Of a DNA stretch of 64,000 nucleotides, positions 45,473 through 54,306 are shown in pieces. The notes beneath the pieces were generated by a model. It was given only the letters and a program-made list of their open reading frames with translations, did not search any database and was not told the origin of the DNA. Within the stretch, counting starts at the first letter, position 1, and each line of letters begins with the position of its first letter. Made by a program: the position numbers and the translations under genes. This DNA is from Varibaculum cambriense (GTDB lineage: Bacteria; Actinomycetota; Actinomycetes; Actinomycetales; Actinomycetaceae), in the NCBI RefSeq assembly GCF_022133705.1, contig NZ_JAKNHJ010000007.1, positions 1-64,000 of the forward strand, written 5' to 3'.

Positions 45473-47368
45473 TCACGCATCAATGTCACCTTTGGTGAAC
45501 TGTGCGTTGTAGAGGCGGGCATACGCACCTTTGGTGGCGAGTAACTGTTCATGGGTACCGAACTCGACAATATCGCCATGTTCCATCACGAATATCACGT
45601 CACTGTCACGGATAGTAGACAGGCGATGGGCAATCACGAACGAGGTACGTCCCGCCGTAGCTTTGGCTACTGCTCGCTGAATTAGCTGCTCCGTGCGGGT
45701 ATCGACCGAGGACGTAGCCTCATCGAGAATCAGCAAGGGCTTATCGGCAAGCATGGCACGAGCAATAGTCACCAATTGGCGTTGCCCGCTAGAGAGGGCA
45801 GAATCTTCCCGAATCTCGCTATCGAGACCGTGAGGCAGCTGCGCAACCAAGTCACTGAGCCCGACTGCTTTTATCACCTGCTCCAGGCGTTCCCCGGATA
45901 CGTCCTGCCGAGAATAAACCAGGTTTTCCCGCAAGGTTCCTTGGAACATCCAGCTGTCTTGGAGCACCATCGCGAACTGTGAATCCACGTCCTCGCGGCG
46001 CATTGCAGATAGCGGGGTTCCGTCCAATAGGATTTCCCCACTGTCCAGTTCATAAAAGCGCATTAACAGGTTTACCAGGGTGGTTTTGCCGGCTCCGGTC
46101 GGCCCCACTATCGCTACGTTTTGTCCCGGTTTTACTAGGGCAGAGAAGCCGTGAATGATTTCTTTACCCCTCTGATAGGAGAAGCGGATATCCCGAAACT
46201 CGACCTCGCCCTGGGTTATTTTGCCGGTCAGCGCTGGTTTTTCAGATTCGTCCGGTAGCTCGTCCTCTTCCAGAATTTCAAAAACGCGCCCTCCGGCAGC
46301 GGCTGCTGATTGGAAGGAAGCCGCGGCAGAAGCTAGGTTCGATAGCGGCTGGGTGAAAACTCGGATATAGAGCATGAAGGCGGCGATTACGCCGATAGTG
46401 ACATGGCCTTTCACCACCAGGACTGCACCGAGTACGCATACCACCACGTAACCGAGATTTCCCACAAACCCCATGACGGGCATCATCAGCTGGGAGAGGA
46501 AATCGGCGCGCCAAGTCGCATTAAATAGTCGCTGGTTACGACGGTTAAACTCGGCAGTGGTGGCGGATCCCGCGTTATAGATATTGATGATTCCTTGCCC
46601 GGATAGGGACTCTTCGATATGCCCGTTTAGGCTGCCCAGATAGGACTGCCGGCGGATAAAGAAACGCTGGGAGAACACCATAATCACCGCGTTGAGGACG
46701 AACCCCAATAGGGTTACCCCCATACCGGCTAGTGCCATCCGCCACTCGGTGTAGAGCATCATAAATGCGGCTCCCACCAGGGTGACTACTCCGGTAATGA
46801 TAGTGGTGATTGCCGAATGCAAGGTTTGCACCAGGGTGTCAATATCGTTGGTTACCCGGCTCATAGTGTCGCCGTGACTGGTTTTGTCGAAGAAAGACAG
46901 CGGCAGGCGATCGATTTTCCGGTCAATCGCAGAGCGCATCCGCTGCCCGGTGCGTTGGGTAACCATCACCATAATCAGCGATTGCCCCAGGTTAAAGCAG
47001 AACCCTAAGGCGAGGACGAGGGTAGCCATCCGCAACAGGGAAAAGATCCTGTCCATATCGATACTGCTACGCAATCCGGCGGCAATTTCATCGGTTATCA
47101 ACCCTAGGAACATCGGCGTGACCGCAGTCAAAAGCGATCCGGCAATTGCCAAAACTACCGCTACCAGGATAGCTACCCGGTAGCGTCCTAAAAATTGGGC
47201 AAGACCGCGCACCGATTGGGAGAACTGTCCTTTCCCCGCTTTCTCATAAACGTTCCCGCCGTGGCGTCCTCCCGCGCGTACTGGTGACATTTTTTCTGCG
47301 ACTGGTTCTAGGCCGCGCCGCGCCGACTCGACTCGCCGCTCCCACCTGCTCATTTCTACGTCTTTCAT
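45473..47368 (-). CDS. Heterodimeric ABC exporter, canonical half
   Basis: A 631-residue ABC exporter half. A basic N-terminal extension of about 50 residues precedes six membrane helices (about 65-350) and the ATPase domain (about 390-625). Walker A is GPTGAGKTT, the signature is LSSGQRQLVTIARA, Walker B is LLILDEATSSVD with the catalytic Glu, and the H-loop is IAHRLS. Together with the preceding gene, which has a degenerate catalytic Asp, it forms a heterodimeric multidrug/lipid exporter of the LmrCD/BmrCD/TM287-288 type. It overlaps that gene by 4 bp. Confidence 0.9.
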   Translation of the reverse strand: MKDVEMSRWERRVESARRGLEPVAEKMSPVRAGGRHGGNVYEKAGKGQFSQSVRGLAQFLGRYRVAILVAVVLAIAGSLLTAVTPMFLGLITDEIAAGLRSSIDMDRIFSLLRMATLVLALGFCFNLGQSLIMVMVTQRTGQRMRSAIDRKIDRLPLSFFDKTSHGDTMSRVTNDIDTLVQTLHSAITTIITGVVTLVGAAFMMLYTEWRMALAGMGVTLLGFVLNAVIMVFSQRFFIRRQSYLGSLNGHIEESLSGQGIINIYNAGSATTAEFNRRNQRLFNATWRADFLSQLMMPVMGFVGNLGYVVVCVLGAVLVVKGHVTIGVIAAFMLYIRVFTQPLSNLASAAASFQSAAAAGGRVFEILEEDELPDESEKPALTGKITQGEVEFRDIRFSYQRGKEIIHGFSALVKPGQNVAIVGPTGAGKTTLVNLLMRFYELDSGEILLDGTPLSAMRREDVDSQFAMVLQDSWMFQGTLRENLVYSRQDVSGERLEQVIKAVGLSDLVAQLPHGLDSEIREDSALSSGQRQLVTIARAMLADKPLLILDEATSSVDTRTEQLIQRAVAKATAGRTSFVIAHRLSTIRDSDVIFVMEHGDIVEFGTHEQLLATKGAYARLYNAQFTKGDIDA

Positions 47369-49146
47369 GCCAACTCCTCCTCAGAGAGTTGGGACAGCGC
47401 AATTTCTCGATAAATCTTTGAGGAAGCCAATAGCGACTGATGAGTTCCCCGCTCCACGATCTTGCCGTGATCGATCACTAGGATCTGGTCAGCTTCTCGC
47501 ACAGTTGCGATCCGCTGCGCCACAATGATCTGGGTTTTGCCGCTTGCTTTCGTCGATAATTGCCCGCGAACGTCCCGGTCGGTGGCATAGTCGAGGGCGC
47601 TAAAAGTGTCATCAAAAATCAAGATTTGCGCGTCTCTAGCCACTGTCCGGGCAATCGACATCCGTTGTTTTTGCCCGCCGGAAAAGTTACTGCCCCCTGG
47701 GGCTACTTCCGCCGCGAACTCGCCCTCTTTATCGGCAATAAAATCACAGGCAGCGATGTCACCGGCCTCAACAATATCGGTGGGGGTAATGTTTTTCGGC
47801 CCTTTTCCGAAAGCAATATTGGAAGCGATAGTGCCGGTGAATAGCGTGATTTTTTGAGGTGAATATGCGATTTGGTTGCGCAGATCTAGCAAAGGAAATT
47901 CCCGCACGTCTTTGCCGTTAATCAAAACCTGTCCTTCTCGGGGATCATAAACCCGAGGAATTAGGTTCACCAGTGAGGTTTTTCCGCTGCCGGTGGCTCC
48001 AATAAGGGCTACGGTCTGTCCGCGAGCAATCTTTAGATTTATCTGGTGGAGGGCGTCGTCTTCGGCTCCGGGGTAACGGAACGAAACGTCTCTAAACTCA
48101 ATCGCCGGTTCCTGCCGGTCTGGGCAGGTTTCTTTCCCGAGGACGTGGGCGGATCTATCGCCGGTAGCTGCCGAGTCAACTAGGGAAGGTTCGCAATCGA
48201 GCACCTCCCGGATACGGCGATTTGCAACGATTGCTCGGGGAGCAAATACGAATACCATTGCCATCATCAAGAATCCGCCAATCGCCTGGGTGGCGTACCC
48301 CGAAAATACAATCATCTGCGAAAACAAGGTTATTTTTTCCGGGCCGGCAGCCGCGTTAATCATGAAAGCACCCAGAACATAGATCGCCAGGTTAAGCCCG
48401 GATATCACCGTGTTCATCACCGGCATCATGAAGGAGAAAGTGCCGGATACGATTAGGTGCGTGTTGGTTAGTTCGGTGTTGGTGGCTTCAAAACGCTGCT
48501 CGTGGAAATCGTGGGAGCCGTAGGCACGGATAACCCGCACCCCCTCCATATGTTCGCGGGTTACTCGGTTCAGGTCGTCAGTGATCCGCTGCATCCGCAT
48601 CATCCGCGGCATCACGATTCGCCAAATGATGAAAATCATGACCAGCAGTATTAGCGCCGCCACCCCGGTGGCGGCGGTCCAAGTCAGGTTCTTCCCGGCG
48701 ATTTTTATGATTGCCCAGATGGCGAGGATGGGGGCTTTCACCATCATTTGACACCCCATCACCACAAACATTTGCAACTGAGTGACATCGTTGGTGGAGC
48801 GGGTAATTAGCGAGGGCGCGCCGAAACGGTCAAAGTCTGCTTGCGGGAGGGAAATCGCTTTTGTAAACACTGCTTGCCGTAGGTTGCGGGCAACGGTGGC
48901 GCCAATCATGGCCATGCAATAACCGGTGACTATGGCTACTACCATGGATCCGGCGGCGCAGCCGAGCATTTTTGCGCCTTCCGATAGCACCCCGCTGACG
49001 GTAGCACCTGGTTTCACAATCATTTCGGTGATGGTTTGCATGAAATCAATCAGGCGCAAATCTAAGAAAACCTGGCAAATAATGGTGATAATCGCCAGCG
49101 CGCTGAGCAGCCATTCTTTTTTACCTAGGTGCCGCACTACGGTCAT
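47365..49146 (-). CDS. Heterodimeric ABC exporter, degenerate-site half
   Basis: A 593-residue ABC exporter half with six membrane helices (about 12-315) and an ATPase domain (about 350-590). Walker A is GATGSGKTS and the signature is FSGGQKQRMSIART. Walker B reads LIFDDTFSALD, with Asp where the catalytic Glu normally sits, as in the degenerate halves of heterodimeric exporters; the H-loop position reads VAQRIA, with Gln in place of His. The substrate is unknown. It is the first gene of the pair, and its upstream gap has the rplL terminator. Confidence 0.9.
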   Translation of the reverse strand: MTVVRHLGKKEWLLSALAIITIICQVFLDLRLIDFMQTITEMIVKPGATVSGVLSEGAKMLGCAAGSMVVAIVTGYCMAMIGATVARNLRQAVFTKAISLPQADFDRFGAPSLITRSTNDVTQLQMFVVMGCQMMVKAPILAIWAIIKIAGKNLTWTAATGVAALILLVMIFIIWRIVMPRMMRMQRITDDLNRVTREHMEGVRVIRAYGSHDFHEQRFEATNTELTNTHLIVSGTFSFMMPVMNTVISGLNLAIYVLGAFMINAAAGPEKITLFSQMIVFSGYATQAIGGFLMMAMVFVFAPRAIVANRRIREVLDCEPSLVDSAATGDRSAHVLGKETCPDRQEPAIEFRDVSFRYPGAEDDALHQINLKIARGQTVALIGATGSGKTSLVNLIPRVYDPREGQVLINGKDVREFPLLDLRNQIAYSPQKITLFTGTIASNIAFGKGPKNITPTDIVEAGDIAACDFIADKEGEFAAEVAPGGSNFSGGQKQRMSIARTVARDAQILIFDDTFSALDYATDRDVRGQLSTKASGKTQIIVAQRIATVREADQILVIDHGKIVERGTHQSLLASSKIYREIALSQLSEEELA

Positions 49147-49190
49147 TATCTAGCACCTCCCTCTTGTTAAGATTAGCTTCTTTATAAAAG

Positions 49191-49221
49191 GGCGGTGCGG
49201 GGAAAATCTCCCCGCACCGCC
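49191..49221 (-). terminator. Terminator after rplL
   Basis: 49191-49203 and 49209-49221 form a perfect 13-bp GC-rich stem with a 5-nt loop. On the minus strand CTTTTAT follows, so it terminates the rplJ-rplL message. Confidence 0.85.
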
Positions 49222-49246
49222 TTTAAAAGTAAGAGACTAACTAGCC

Positions 49247-49636
49247 TTACTTCAGAGTGACAGAAGCACCCGCGCCTTCCAGATCAGCCTTGGCCTTTTC
49301 AGCGTCTTCCTTGGAAGCGCCTTCCAGGATGGTGGTCGGAGCGGAGTCAACCTTCTCCTTGGCTTCTTTCAGAGCCAGTCCGGGCTGCAGGGCGCGCAGA
49401 GCCTTGATTACAGCGATCTTCTTGTCGCCAGCGCCTTCAAGCACTACGTCGAATTCGGTCTTTTCTTCGGCTGCTTCTTCGCCACCGGCAGCACCGGGGG
49501 CAGCAACAGCGACAGCAGCGGGAGCTGCGGCCTCTACATCGAAGACGTCCTCGAATTCCTTAACGAACTCGGACAGTTCCAACAGAGTCATTTCTTTGAA
49601 AGCATCAATTAGCTCTTCTTTGCTGAGCTTAGCCAT
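49247..49636 (-). CDS. rplL: 50S ribosomal protein L7/L12
   Basis: A 129-residue stalk protein. The N-terminal dimerisation helices ([21 protein letters not shown]) join through an Ala/Glu-rich hinge to the C-terminal domain with [20 protein letters not shown] and LGLKEAK-type sequence (here [14 protein letters not shown]). It recruits translation factors to the ribosome. It follows rplJ after a gap of about 64 bp and ends at the hairpin 49191-49221. Confidence 0.98.
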   Translation of the reverse strand: MAKLSKEELIDAFKEMTLLELSEFVKEFEDVFDVEAAAPAAVAVAAPGAAGGEEAAEEKTEFDVVLEGAGDKKIAVIKALRALQPGLALKEAKEKVDSAPTTILEGASKEDAEKAKADLEGAGASVTLK

Positions 49637-49700
49637 ATTGGCATTCCTTTCTTTTTGCCCACGCGAGGCAGATTTTTTCTTGTCGATCTATGCGGCCTTA

Positions 49701-50222
49701 CTAAGCCGCTTTTTCCTGCTTTTCGCGCAGGGCGTCCACGGTGCGAACCGCCTTGGAGGCGGGCGCCTTGAACATAAAGGCAGCCTGTACCAGTTTGCCT
49801 TCCATTGCTCCGGCCAGTTTGGCCAGCGTAGTTTCGCGATTGTCCAGTTCAGCGAGTTTCTTGACTTCATCTGCAGACAAGAAATTCCCGTCGAGGACAC
49901 CGCCTCTAATAACCAACTGCTCGTTATCCTTGGCGAAGTCGCGCAGCACTTTGGCCGCATCCACGGCCTCTCCGGTTACGAACGCGATTGCGGTCGGGCC
50001 GGTTAGCTCCTCGTCCAGGAAGTCAATTCCCTGGTTCTTGGCGGCAATCCGGGCCAGCGTGTTCTTCGTGACGGAATATGTAGCCGTTCCTGCCAGGTTT
50101 TTGCGCAGCTCAGTCATCTGAGCCACGGTCAACCCGCGGTATTCGGTGAGCAGCAGGGCCGATGCGGAGCTGATTTTTTCTTCCAGCTGAGCGATCATGG
50201 CTTGCTTATCAGCTTTCGCCAT
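49701..50222 (-). CDS. rplJ: 50S ribosomal protein L10
   Basis: A 173-residue ribosomal protein. The start is the ATG at 50222 (MAKADKQAMIAQLEEKISSA), with GGAGGG in front; the longer frame to 50285 reads through the leader hairpin. ALLLTEYRGLTVAQMTELRK and YSVTKNTLARIA are family blocks. L10 anchors L7/L12 dimers to the ribosome and represses its own message by binding the leader. It is separated from rpoBC and from rplK/rplA in this genome. Confidence 0.97.
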   Translation of the reverse strand: MAKADKQAMIAQLEEKISSASALLLTEYRGLTVAQMTELRKNLAGTATYSVTKNTLARIAAKNQGIDFLDEELTGPTAIAFVTGEAVDAAKVLRDFAKDNEQLVIRGGVLDGNFLSADEVKKLAELDNRETTLAKLAGAMEGKLVQAAFMFKAPASKAVRTVDALREKQEKAA

Positions 50223-50380
50223 TAGGCCCTCCTTCCGTTTATCCGTGCCGGGGGCCAGAACAAGAAAACCCCGTGCAGATTGCACGGGGCGAAAATAAAC
50301 CTACCGATCCTAGCTGCTGCCCTCCCGAAGGGGAAGGACGTCCTCTTTTACGAGGGCGCGCAACTATTTTCGATACGTTA
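50223..50380 (-). promoter_or_regulatory. L10 leader with attenuator
   Basis: The minus-strand leader of rplJ holds a GAGGACGTCCTTCCCCTTCG segment (about 50320-50350) that resembles the L10(L12)4 binding region of ribosomal protein leaders. A downstream terminator follows at 50264-50289. It probably lets L10 shut off its own operon. The 5' boundary is approximate. Confidence 0.65.
50264..50289 (-). terminator. Attenuator in the rplJ leader
   Basis: CCCCGTGCA and TGCACGGGG form a perfect 9-bp stem with a 3-nt loop, followed on the minus strand by TTTTC. It lies between the leader and the rplJ ribosome site. Confidence 0.8.
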
Positions 50381-50607
50381 CGCATCGTTCAACCTACACA
50401 GGCTTCCGATCTGGAACTTAAACCCACTGGTGTGGGCACCGGCGATCTTGGGCAATAGCCAATTTAACAGCCCCTTTCCCGGCAGGTCAAAGCAGAAGGG
50501 CAGGATATGCCCTTTTGTGGGTTATTTAACGAGTAGCCGATTGGTTTACGAGACAGCACCGCTTAGCCACAGGTAGCGCTTACGTAACCCACCCCCGCAA
50601 ACCTCAA
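50381..50607. other. Spacer between rplJ leader and AlbA_2 gene
   Basis: No gene is seen. The rplJ promoter should lie here on the minus strand but no confident boxes were found. A 7-bp stem (AAGGGCA at 50496-50502 with TGCCCTT at 50508-50514) is the only clear structure. Confidence 0.4.
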
Positions 50608-50685
50608 CCCATTCAAGCTCTCAACTCAACTCTCAACTAAGCTCTCAACTATATGAGAGTTAAGTTGAGAGCTTAGTTGAGAGTT
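50608..50685. repeat. Upstream copy of the TCTCAACT palindromic repeat
   Basis: A composite of five TCTCAACT/AGTTGAGA octamers. 50629-50651 and 50664-50686 are approximately a perfect 23-bp inverted repeat around a 12-bp spacer. The whole block matches 52212-52290 in the same orientation at about 93 percent by eye. Its right arm contains the TTGAGA -35 box of the AlbA_2 gene. Confidence 0.85.
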
Positions 50686-50700
50686 AGTAAAATAGCTTTC
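50665..50700 (+). promoter_or_regulatory. Promoter of the AlbA_2 gene, likely leaderless
   Basis: TTGAGA (50665-50670) and TAAAAT (50688-50693) are 17 bp apart. The GTG start at 50701 lies 7 nt after the -10 box, where transcription should begin. The -35 box is part of the palindromic repeat, so a bound regulator would block the promoter. Confidence 0.7.
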
Positions 50701-52197
50701 GTGCAGGCACCAATAAATCGCGATGAGCTGGACATACTCATAGAGGAAATTCGCCTCGGCGGTCAAGACACCCAACAGGTGGAAGTTAAAGAGGCTGCTG
50801 GCGGACTCCCCAAATCCATTCTTGAAACCCTTTCTGCGTTCAGTAATGGCGCTGGCGGGATTATTATTCTGGGATTACAAGAACAGAACAACTTCGCTTA
50901 CAGCCCTCAGTTCAAAGCGAAAGCAATCTATGACGCGCTCGCAGGAGCTTGCAACGAAAAACTAACTCCCCCAGTGAGAGCGGAAATAAACTTACTACCT
51001 TATTCCGGTAAACAACTGGTGGTAGCAACTGTTCCCGCCCTGCAGCCACGCGATAAACCCTGCTACGTAACCAGCAAACACATTTACGGCGGTTCATTTA
51101 TTCGTACCGGCGATGGTGACCGCCGGCTGTCTGCATACGAAATTGACCGGCTTCAAGAAAATAAAGCTCAACCTAGTTGGGACAGTGAAGTCATCACCGA
51201 GAGCAGTCTGGACGATTTGGATTCTCAGAGCACAGCAGCCGTGTTACGTCGAGAACGGGAAGCTCATCCTCGGATTTTTGGCAAACTTGCTGACGAAGAT
51301 GCAATGAAGCAACTCAAGATTGTTGGAATGGGGACAGATAAAAAGCTCCACCCCACTTTGGCAGGTTTGCTGGCTTTAGGCATTTACCCGCAACAGTATT
51401 TTCCCCGCTTAACCGTTACTTACGCGGTTTATCCCGGGTCTACCAAAGCGGCAGCGCCTTCAGGGCAGCGACATCTTGATTCGGGAACTCTGGTGGGATC
51501 TATCCCCGCACTGGTTGCGGACGGAGTGGAAGTGGTGGCAAAAAATATGCGCATCGGAGGAGTCATCCAGGGAGCATTCCGGCGCGACCTCGTCGATTAT
51601 CCTTTAGTCGCAGTACGAGAGGCGCTAACTAATGCGCTGATGCACAGAGATTATTCCCCGGTAGCGCGCGGAACCCAGGTACAGCTAAACCTGTATGCAG
51701 ATCGCCTGGAAGTATTAAACCCCGGGGGACTATTCGGCACGGTCACGCTAGATTCTTTGGGAAAACCGGGGCTATCTTCCGCTCGAAACCAATTCTTATC
51801 ACGCCTTTTAGAAGTAACCCCTTACGAGGACGGTGGCTTCGTTGCCGAAAACCGCGGTAGTGGCTACCAGGAGATTCTCTCTCAGTTAGAGCAGGACATG
51901 CTGCCACCACCACGTCCGGTAGATAGGCTAGACAGTTTCAGCCTAACTTTTGAACGCCGCCAAATGACCCTTGCCGAACGCGGAGCAGCAGCCGGTACTT
52001 CCTCAAGAGGGCGCATATTGGACTACCTGCGCACCCACAAGACCGCTAGCAGTAGAGAACTGGCAGCCGCAGCTGGCATCAGCGTAGGCGGTACCAGAGC
52101 GATTATAAATTCGCTGGTCAAATCCGAAACTATTGCCCGCACCGAACCGGCAACCAGCCCTAAACAACGATATCGGTTATTAAGCAAAGAAGATTAA
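50701..52197 (+). CDS. AlbA_2 (Schlafen-like) ATPase with winged-helix tail
   Basis: A 498-residue protein read from the GTG at 50701, which coincides with the expected transcript start; an ATG-started frame from 50653 would begin inside the operator repeat. The AlbA_2 domain is at about 15-140 (EVKEAAGGLPKSILETLSAF), followed by a RecG-like/HATPase region (about 290-400, REALTNALMHRDYSPVARGT, LEVLNPGGLFG) and a C-terminal winged helix (about 440-495, HKTASSRELAAAAGISVGGT). The family is predicted to be a transcription regulator or stress/defence factor, with function mostly unknown. Matching palindromic repeats lie before and after the gene. Confidence 0.85.
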   Translation: MQAPINRDELDILIEEIRLGGQDTQQVEVKEAAGGLPKSILETLSAFSNGAGGIIILGLQEQNNFAYSPQFKAKAIYDALAGACNEKLTPPVRAEINLLPYSGKQLVVATVPALQPRDKPCYVTSKHIYGGSFIRTGDGDRRLSAYEIDRLQENKAQPSWDSEVITESSLDDLDSQSTAAVLRREREAHPRIFGKLADEDAMKQLKIVGMGTDKKLHPTLAGLLALGIYPQQYFPRLTVTYAVYPGSTKAAAPSGQRHLDSGTLVGSIPALVADGVEVVAKNMRIGGVIQGAFRRDLVDYPLVAVREALTNALMHRDYSPVARGTQVQLNLYADRLEVLNPGGLFGTVTLDSLGKPGLSSARNQFLSRLLEVTPYEDGGFVAENRGSGYQEILSQLEQDMLPPPRPVDRLDSFSLTFERRQMTLAERGAAAGTSSRGRILDYLRTHKTASSRELAAAAGISVGGTRAIINSLVKSETIARTEPATSPKQRYRLLSKED

Positions 52198-52601
52198 GGG
52201 GAGGATCTCACCCCATTCAAGCTCTCAACTCAAGCTCTCAACTTAACTCTCAACTATATGAGAGTTGAGTTGAGAGCTTAGTGGAGAGTTCAGTCGCCGG
52301 GGCAGCAATCACGCTACCCTGCCGACTATCGCAATCTGATTTTCATAACCGCTCACATAAACTTCACCCCAAGATTGAAGCTCCGAAAAACCAGTATGTG
52401 CGCAACCTCATAAACAGGCTTTCACGGCCTAGGATAAAAGACCTACGGCCAAAATATGGGGAAAAGCAAAATATTGATTTTGCATCAAGAGTTTAGTGGT
52501 TATAGCCTACTTTCACGCTTCGCTGGAAAGATAAACTTTTATTTTCCTCCTAGTCGTTTAGTCCCAGATTTTGTAACCATCATTATTACAGGAGTTCCTC
52601 T
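52198..52601. other. AlbA_2 to symporter intergenic region
   Basis: A 404-bp gap. The first part holds the downstream palindromic repeat (52212-52290). The rest (52291-52590) is AT-rich without a gene or convincing promoter boxes. AGGAG lies 7 nt before the symporter ATG. Confidence 0.5.
52212..52290. repeat. Downstream copy of the TCTCAACT palindromic repeat
   Basis: A 79-bp block in the same orientation as 50608-50685, with the same order of octamers (two or three TCTCAACT, then ATATGAGAGTT, then GTTGAGAGCTTAGT). It begins 14 bp after the stop of the AlbA_2 gene. A duplicate operator after the gene is unusual. Confidence 0.85.
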
Positions 52602-54110
52602 ATGGGTATGCGCAAACGCAATAAGAATACAGGTGAAGTAATTCCCAAAACTAGCCCCCAGGTCACTGAGCTAACCGCTAGCAAACCTTATGTACCCGAA
52701 AGTAAAAAGCCGAAGAAAGATAACACTCACTGGCTATACATCGGTGTGATCATTGCCGTCATCGCCGGGATTGTTTTCGGAATAGCCGCTCCCGATGTAG
52801 CCAAAGAATTCAAGGTTGTCGGCACTACCTTCGTCCGACTCATCACCATGATGATTGTGCCCGTCATCTTTTGCACCATCGTCCTCGGAATCGGCTCAGT
52901 ACGCGCCGCAGCCTCGGTAGGAAAAGCTGGCGGAATCGCTCTCGCCTACTTCCTAACTATGTCCACATTTGCTCTAGGCATCGGCTTAGTAGTAGGAAAC
53001 ATAATCGAGCCCGGTAGCAACCTAAATATCGAAGCCACCAAAGATGCCGCAGCCCAGTTTACTTCCGGTAACAAACAAGAAGGCGAGGGGATCGTTGGCT
53101 TCATCCAATCGATTATTCCCGACACCTTCTTCTCTTCTCTCACCTCCGGCTCGGTACTGCAAACTCTGTTTATCGCCCTCTTAGTAGGATTCGCCGTACA
53201 AAGCCTAGGCAAAACCGGGGACGGAATCTTGCGCGCTGTCTCCGCCATCCAAAAACTGGTTTTCAAAGTGCTCTACATGGTTCTATGGCTAGCTCCCATC
53301 GGTGCTTTTGGCGCTATGGCCGGAGTAGTCGGTTCGACCGGAGCCAAAGCGGTAGGTCAAATGCTGCTACTGATGGTGGCCTTCTATATCACCTGTATCC
53401 TGTTCATTTGCGTGGTATTAGGTTCCGTCCTAGCGATATTTACTCGCTTCAACATCTTTAAACTAATGAAATACCTGGCAAAAGAATACCTGCTGATCGT
53501 AGCGACTTCCTCCTCCGAATCGGCGCTGCCAAACCTAATGCGGAAAATGGAACACCTGGGGATTCACAAAATCACGGTGGGGATTGTGGTTCCTACCGGC
53601 TATTCTTTCAACCTGGACGGAACCGCTATCTACCTGACTATGTCGGCTATCTTTATCTCCGACGCCATGAACAAGCCCATGGGATTGGGTGAACAAATCG
53701 GCTTGTTGATCTTCATGATGATTGCTTCGAAGGGCGCCGCTGGGGTTTCTGGAGCCGGGATCGCTACCTTAGCTGCCGGCCTACAGTCCCACCGTCCGGA
53801 ACTCCTAGACGGTGTCGGAGTGATCGTCGGTATTGACCGCTTCATGTCAGAGGCACGCGCCCTCACCAACTTCACCGGGAACGCAGTTGCTACCCTATTG
53901 GTGGCCACCTGGACAAAAACCATTGATCGCCAGCGCGTTCACGATGTGTTAAACGGGAAAATACCTTACAACCCCCAGGAAGACGACACCGACATTGATC
54001 TAAAGAACCCCTCGGTAGAGATCAATAACAATCTGCCGCATACTCCGCAGCCAGATGTGGCCGCGATCGAAAAGTTGGCTTCCCAAGAGCAGGACGCTGC
54101 CCATAAGTAA
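52602..54110 (+). CDS. Dicarboxylate/amino acid:cation symporter (SDF/GltP family)
   Basis: A 502-residue membrane protein of the sodium/proton:dicarboxylate or glutamate symporter family. The polar N-terminus of about 45 residues precedes eight helices and two re-entrant loops. The first loop has the serine-rich ATSSSESALPNLMRKM and the family signature GYSFNLDGTAIYLTMSAIFI; SKGAAGVSGAGIATLAAGL forms the second. The aspartate/cation site is therefore intact. It probably imports glutamate, aspartate or C4-dicarboxylates. It stands alone between repeat copies. Confidence 0.92.
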   Translation: MGMRKRNKNTGEVIPKTSPQVTELTASKPYVPESKKPKKDNTHWLYIGVIIAVIAGIVFGIAAPDVAKEFKVVGTTFVRLITMMIVPVIFCTIVLGIGSVRAAASVGKAGGIALAYFLTMSTFALGIGLVVGNIIEPGSNLNIEATKDAAAQFTSGNKQEGEGIVGFIQSIIPDTFFSSLTSGSVLQTLFIALLVGFAVQSLGKTGDGILRAVSAIQKLVFKVLYMVLWLAPIGAFGAMAGVVGSTGAKAVGQMLLLMVAFYITCILFICVVLGSVLAIFTRFNIFKLMKYLAKEYLLIVATSSSESALPNLMRKMEHLGIHKITVGIVVPTGYSFNLDGTAIYLTMSAIFISDAMNKPMGLGEQIGLLIFMMIASKGAAGVSGAGIATLAAGLQSHRPELLDGVGVIVGIDRFMSEARALTNFTGNAVATLLVATWTKTIDRQRVHDVLNGKIPYNPQEDDTDIDLKNPSVEINNNLPHTPQPDVAAIEKLASQEQDAAHK

Positions 54111-54189
54111 ATAGAAAAACGCTTTCACTGCCACCCAGAGAGCAAAAATTAAGCTCAGATTGGGGATCCTCCTCGGGCGGTGAATCCCA

Positions 54190-54263
54190 GTCAAGCTCTC
54201 AGCTAGGCTCTGAAGAAGAGACTCCCATTGAGTTTTCAACTGAAGTGCCTAACTGAGAGCTGA
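54190..54263. repeat. Possible degenerate third copy of the TCTCAACT repeat
   Basis: TCAAGCTCTCAGCT, TTTTCAACTGAAG and CTGAGAGCTGACTTATATG keep the words of the 50608 and 52212 blocks but with many changes. It lies after the symporter gene. The match was made by eye only. Confidence 0.4.
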
Positions 54264-54306
54264 CTTATATGCTCAATTCCCCGGAATAATGGGCTAAGTA
54301 ATAACT

